Positions 34,627-35,747 of a stretch of DNA of 35,747 bases are shown here, piece by piece. The stretch is from NCBI GenBank assembly GCA_025929155.1, contig JAICMR010000017.1, positions 1 to 35,747 of the forward strand. Reading direction: 5' to 3'. Within the stretch, counting starts at the first letter, position 1. Every line of letters begins with the position of its first letter. The notes under the pieces were generated by a model. It had not been told where the DNA came from. It searched no databases and saw only the letters and a list, made by a program, of their open reading frames with translations. Origin of the DNA: Chthoniobacterales bacterium (GTDB lineage: Bacteria > Verrucomicrobiota > Verrucomicrobiia > Chthoniobacterales > UBA10450). A program made the translations under genes and the position numbers.

Positions 34627-34876
34627 AAAGCGCGGTCCTACCCAGCCTGCTGCGCGCGCCCAAAACTAAGTTGCGGCCCGACGTCCCAGGGAGACGCCAA
34701 GTGCGCGATCACCAACGAGCCTAACGAGAGCCGCGGACTGCGCGGTTTCTCTTGCGGGCGCGGCGTGATTTTCTTCTCCCTCGCGAAACTCAGCTCCATC
34801 GGATTCCGAGAGCGGCTGGCGAACCACTCTTGAGCTTAATCGCCGCCGAGAATGGAAAAGGATGCTGTCATTTTAG
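34627..34876 (-). promoter_or_regulatory. Upstream region of the act-cox run
   Basis: A 250-base non-coding gap between the GH15 stop (34877) and the actA start (34626), both on the minus strand. It must contain the promoter of the roughly 13-kb respiratory transcript unless it is read through from upstream. I cannot identify convincing -35/-10 or sigma-54 elements by eye. It carries one exact motif copy at 34719-34727. No clear terminator hairpin is seen. Confidence 0.4.
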
Positions 34877-35747
34877 TCAGCGTTTTCGGGCATCCGCCGC
34901 GGCGCCCGGCGCCTCCGAGAGCACCTGCGCAGTGTTCACCAGTCCGACATGGGTGAAAGCCTGCGGGAAATTCCCCAGCATCCGTTTCGCTTCCGGATCG
35001 TATTCCTCAGAGAGCAATCCGACGTCGTTGCGCAAATCGAGCAACTTTTCAAAAAGCACACGCGCATCCTTTTTGCGCCCGGTGAGATGATAGCAATCCG
35101 CCAGCCAAAAGGAGCAGGGCAGGAAGACGCCTTCCGAGCCGGGCAAACCGTCAACGTTATTTTCTTCCGGCCGATAACGCAGGACGAAGCCGTTCCAGAG
35201 CAAATCCCGCTCGACGGCTTCGATTGTGCCACGGACTCGCGCGTCGTCCGCCGGGAGAAAGCCGACGAGCGGCAGCATGAGAATGCTCGCATCCATCGCA
35301 TCGGAACCGTAGTGCTGGGTGAAGGCGTTTTTCTTTTTGTTGAAGCCGCGTCTGCAAACCTGCCGGTGAATCTGGTCACGCAATTTCCGCCAGCGCTCGA
35401 GGCTGCTGTTCGCCGCGCAGTTGCATTGTTCGACCAGTCGCACCGCACGATCGAACGCGAGCCACGCCATCACTTTCGAATGCGTAAATTGCTGGCGAGG
35501 TCCCCGCACCTCCCAGATGCCTTCATCGGGTTTATCCCATTTCGTCTCGAGAAAATGGAGGAGCGCGACCTGCAACCGCCAGTCCGCATCGCTCGATTGC
35601 AGGCCGGCGCGCTGCGCCTGATACATCGCGTCCATCACCTCCCCGTACACGTCGAGCTGGAATTGCTGCGAGGCCGCGTTCCCGACCCGCACCGGCCGTG
35701 AATCGGCGTAGCCGCGCAACCACGGCAGTTCATACTCCTGGAGTCGC
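34877..35747 (-). CDS. Glycoside hydrolase family 15 protein, N-terminus beyond window
   Basis: The frame is open to the right edge; the sequence there (LQEYELPWLRGYADSRPV) is internal to the family, so the start lies outside. GH15 marks: ELPWLRGYADSRPVRVGNAAS, the catalytic acid loop DEGIWEVRGPRQQFTHSKVMAWLAFDRA and the catalytic base region GLLSEEYDPEAKRMLGNFPQAFTHVGL, all in the (alpha/alpha)6 catalytic domain. Members of this subgroup are glucoamylase- or trehalase-like enzymes, so it probably works on trehalose or alpha-glucans in the cytoplasm. About 290 C-terminal residues are visible out of a typical 600. Confidence 0.92.
   Translation of the reverse strand, partial: RLQEYELPWLRGYADSRPVRVGNAASQQFQLDVYGEVMDAMYQAQRAGLQSSDADWRLQVALLHFLETKWDKPDEGIWEVRGPRQQFTHSKVMAWLAFDRAVRLVEQCNCAANSSLERWRKLRDQIHRQVCRRGFNKKKNAFTQHYGSDAMDASILMLPLVGFLPADDARVRGTIEAVERDLLWNGFVLRYRPEENNVDGLPGSEGVFLPCSFWLADCYHLTGRKKDARVLFEKLLDLRNDVGLLSEEYDPEAKRMLGNFPQAFTHVGLVNTAQVLSEAPGAAADARKR

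Larger units (their letters stand above)
752..34727. repeat. Dispersed, highly over-represented 9-mer TCGTTAGGC
   Basis: Counted by eye, about 31 exact copies on either strand, and about 46 when one or two changes are allowed. Exact examples: 752, 2729, 3173, 3827, 4648, 5304, 6858, 7416, 8125, 8316, 9986, 10263, 12787, 22678, 28557, 32887, 33990, 34719. Roughly two-thirds point along the plus strand. Copies lie in genes of both orientations and in gaps. In coding sequence they appear as Ser-Leu-Gly, Pro-Asn-Glu/Asp/Gly, Leu-Thr-Asn/Thr or Val-Arg-Gln depending on frame, so selection acts on DNA rather than protein. Confidence 0.8.

Noticed and set aside
1-35747. CRISPR array, insertion sequence or phage genes
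   Set aside because: No regularly spaced repeats, no transposase or integrase motif, and no target-site duplications seen. The dispersed 9-mer has irregular spacing (11 bases to several kb), so it is not a CRISPR repeat.

Overview
The window is about 35.7 kb of high-GC bacterial chromosome with dense genes, no rRNA or tRNA that I could see, and no transposase or CRISPR array. Gene content suggests a free-living aerobic bacterium with secreted hydrolases: an alternative complex III (ACIII) plus caa3-type oxidase, large AsmA-like and DUF4230 envelope proteins, and an S1/P1 nuclease. A soil-type Verrucomicrobiota (Chthoniobacterales/Udaeobacter-like) is my best guess. It rests on overall gene style, not on a marker gene.

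Layout. 1-6 kb: a truncated M20 dipeptidase (minus strand), then plus-strand genes for a secreted amidohydrolase, gamma-glutamyltransferase and an APC amino-acid permease, which together look like peptide/glutathione and amino-acid scavenging. 6-10 kb: a full-length SMC protein whose hinge carries an in-frame insertion derived from a dispersed inverted repeat. 10-17 kb: S1/P1 nuclease, Ste24-type M48 protease, a small secreted protein, and a minus-strand pair of DUF4230 and AsmA-like membrane proteins. 17-21 kb: transglutaminase-like protein, RecF, YqgE/AlgH protein, alanine dehydrogenase and a Thr-rich lipoprotein ending in a clear terminator. 21.2-21.65 kb: a stretch with no recognisable gene.

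21.66-34.6 kb is one long minus-strand run, transcribed right to left: actA-actB-actC-actD-actE-actF, a small membrane protein, a SCO copper chaperone, coxB (with fused cytochrome c), coxA, a diacylglycerol-kinase-family lipid kinase and a metallophosphoesterase. ACIII would oxidise quinol and pass electrons through its c hemes to the CoxB cytochrome c domain, CuA and the CoxA heme a/a3-CuB centre. Seven consecutive 4-base ATGA overlaps tie actA through sco together. A truncated GH15 glycoside hydrolase closes the window.

The most unusual signal is not a gene. The 9-mer TCGTTAGGC (either strand) occurs about 31 times exactly and about 46 times with one or two changes. It lies inside genes in several reading frames and between genes, where well under one copy is expected by chance. 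It is nearly absent from 22.7-32.9 kb, most of the respiratory block, which also looks less GC-rich. The pattern resembles DNA uptake sequences or the cyanobacterial HIP1 motif. I do not know it from any described system.
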